A stretch of 50,435 nt of DNA. Origin: Bacteroidales bacterium (GTDB lineage: Bacteria > Bacteroidota > Bacteroidia > Bacteroidales > UBA932). The stretch covers positions 1 through 50,435 of the forward strand of contig JAFSXX010000005.1 in the NCBI GenBank assembly GCA_017443845.1. Reading direction: 5' to 3'. The position numbers were made by a program, and so were the translations under genes. This document shows, in pieces, positions 49,542 through 50,435 of the stretch. The notes under the pieces were generated by a model, which worked only from the letters and a program-made list of their open reading frames with translations, was not told the DNA's origin and did not search any database. Each line of letters starts with the position of its first letter. Position 1 is the stretch's first letter.

Positions 49542-50251
49542 TCCTTTGCCGAATAGCAGAATTCGACGGAGCCTTCCCTTGCGGAGGGCTCTGTCTTTTT
49601 TATGCCCTCGAGGACACGCTTCGTCTGGGCGGCGACGGCGGGGGCGGGGTTCACTACGGTGACTCCCGGACCTGCGATGCGCTCGATTACAGGCTGCAGG
49701 AAAGGGTAGTGGGTGCATCCCAGGACGATATGGTCGGCGCCCGCCTCCAGCATCGGGGCGATGCACCGGCGTACCATCTCTTCCACCTCAGGGCCATCCA
49801 GGATTCCTTTTTCGACAGTCTCCACCAACCCTTCGCCGATACGCTCGATGACCTTCACGTTACCCGAGAAGCGTGCCAGGGTGTTGAGATAAAGCCGGCC
49901 TTTGAAGGTCCCGGCGGTGGCCAGGACTCCGACTACGCCGCTTTTCGAGTGGAGGACGGCGGGTTTGATGGCCGGCTCCATACCTACGAAGGGGATTCGA
50001 TAATGGCCGCGGAGATAGCTGATGGCCGCGGCGGTGGCGGTATTGCAGGCCACCACAATCACTTCGCAGCCGCGGGAGATAAGATAATCGGTAACTGCGC
50101 AGGCGCGCGTGATGATGAATTCAGGGCTCTTGGGGCCGTAGGGGCAATACGCCTTGTCACCGTAGTAGATATAATCTTCCCACGGCATCAGCCTGCGAAG
50201 CTCTTTCAGGACGGATTTTCCGCCTTCTCCCGAATCATAAACCCCAATCAT
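49538..50251 (-). CDS. murI: Glutamate racemase
   Basis: 237 residues from ATG 50251 (MIGVYDSGEGGKSVLKELRR); the open frame further upstream crosses a terminator. Catalytic motifs: GVYDSGEGG (Asp), YYGDKAYCPYGPKS, VIVVACNTATAAAI (first Cys), and IVLGCTHYPFL (second Cys). It makes D-glutamate for peptidoglycan. The last residues are coded over a terminator hairpin that serves the convergent gdhA. It is slightly short for the family (about 255-285). Confidence 0.95.
   Translation of the reverse strand: MIGVYDSGEGGKSVLKELRRLMPWEDYIYYGDKAYCPYGPKSPEFIITRACAVTDYLISRGCEVIVVACNTATAAAISYLRGHYRIPFVGMEPAIKPAVLHSKSGVVGVLATAGTFKGRLYLNTLARFSGNVKVIERIGEGLVETVEKGILDGPEVEEMVRRCIAPMLEAGADHIVLGCTHYPFLQPVIERIAGPGVTVVNPAPAVAAQTKRVLEGIKKTEPSAREGSVEFCYSAKD
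49569..49601 (+). terminator. gdhA terminator inside the murI coding sequence
   Basis: Stem GAGCCTTCC / GGAGGGCTC (49569-49577 and 49583-49591, one wobble), loop CTTGC, then TGTCTTTTTT. It lies 28 bp past the gdhA stop, in plus orientation, within the last codons of murI. Confidence 0.8.
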
Positions 50252-50255
50252 ATTG

Positions 50256-50263
50256 CAAAAATA
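50256..50263 (-). promoter_or_regulatory. murI promoter -7 box
   Basis: TATTTTTG on the minus strand, a perfect match, ending 4 nt before the murI ATG and overlapping the T-tract of the terminator behind it. A transcript from it would be leaderless. Confidence 0.5.
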
Positions 50264-50296
50264 AATAAAAAACCCGGAGAGGAAACTCTCCGGGTT
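50264..50296 (-). terminator. Strong terminator upstream of murI
   Basis: A perfect 11-bp stem AACCCGGAGAG / CTCTCCGGGTT (50271-50281 and 50286-50296). On the plus strand the loop is GAAA. On the minus strand a TTTTTTATTTATT tract follows, so it ends a minus-strand gene lying beyond the window. Confidence 0.8.
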
Positions 50297-50301
50297 CTTA
50301 T

Positions 50302-50435
50302 GTTCGCCCAGCACGAACGTACTCTAACGGGTGCAAGTCCCCAAACCGCCCTGATAGTGGGAAGGTTACAGCCAAAGGCAAGGGTGTCCATCGTGAGGTG
50401 GAATCTGAAGGAAGCCGGCGGCAAACGGTTGGCCC
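50302..50435 (+). mobile_element. Group II intron, 5' part (domain I; continues past the window)
   Basis: The sequence begins GTTCGCCCAGCACG, close to the GTGCG-type 5' end of bacterial group II introns. It goes on with conserved domain I signatures ACGGGTGCAAGTCCC, AGCCAAAGGCAAGGGTGTCC, GTGAGGTGGAATCTGAAGGA and GCCGGCGGCAAAC. The start lies 5 bp past the perfect terminator hairpin at 50271-50296, in intergenic DNA. The reverse transcriptase/maturase gene and the 3' end would lie beyond the window. The first base is an estimate. Confidence 0.7.

Overview
The window comes from a GC-rich member of the Bacteroidota, most likely order Bacteroidales. The evidence is the Bacteroidetes-type -7 promoter box (TAnnTTTG, sometimes with a TTTG/TTG box 19-20 bp upstream) in front of many transcription units, the scarcity of Shine-Dalgarno sites, a Bacteroidetes-type omega subunit beside bamD, SusC/TonB-era surface biology (TonB C-terminus, large TonB-plug/beta-barrel proteins, fimbrillin-like lipoproteins) and conserved gene order (uppS-bamA-ompH-ompH, divergent pdxJ/nadK). 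A Rikenellaceae/Alistipes-like lineage would fit the base composition, but that is inference. Most of the window is chromosomal housekeeping DNA packed into short operons.

Layout. 1-2.0 kb: end of a TonB-like protein, tRNA-Ser(UGA), and an M28 zinc peptidase whose signal peptide and body are in different frames. 2.0-5.7 kb: purine synthesis, with purC-purB diverging from purF. 5.7-13 kb: a secreted DUF1460 protein, a small exported protein, polA, an ECF sigma factor and rsmG (overlapping), rpmH, a membrane PASTA protein and rluD. 13-21 kb (minus strand): serS-ruvC, then two tandem paralogous outer-membrane barrels with glycine-rich tails. 20.9-25.1 kb: the most accessory-looking part, with a symmetrical structured element ending in a U-tract (candidate non-coding RNA) and two lipoprotein genes. 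One lipoprotein carries a glutamine-amidotransferase-like Cys-His-Glu triad plus a PPC-like domain; the other carries DUF285/BspA-type repeats. 25.2-29 kb: rocD, cobU, and two secreted phosphoesterases. 29.0-29.6 kb: a repeat-rich region around tRNA-Phe. 29.6-38.4 kb: priA, a nucleoside-recognition membrane protein, trxB (frameshifted), bamD, rpoZ, recN, nagB, and convergent to these a periplasmic-binding-like protein. 38.4-45.2 kb: an OmpH-like protein, pdxJ divergent from nadK, then uppS, bamA and two more OmpH/Skp-like chaperones. 45.3-49.5 kb: korA-korB and gdhA. 49.5 kb-end: murI on the minus strand and the 5' part of a group II intron that runs off the window.

How the genes work together. 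Envelope biogenesis is heavily represented: BamA, BamD, three Skp/OmpH-like proteins, UppS, MurI, outer-membrane barrels and lipoproteins. KorAB and GdhA are adjacent and meet at 2-oxoglutarate; RocD also yields glutamate semialdehyde from ornithine using 2-oxoglutarate. PurC/PurB/PurF are three steps of IMP synthesis. Two genes that are normally intact (trxB and the M28 peptidase) carry frame disruptions that could be real mutations or assembly errors. The best candidates for undescribed biology are the structured element at about 20.99-21.14 kb, the two-lipoprotein locus behind it, and the repeats bracketing tRNA-Phe. None of these could be tested by search here.
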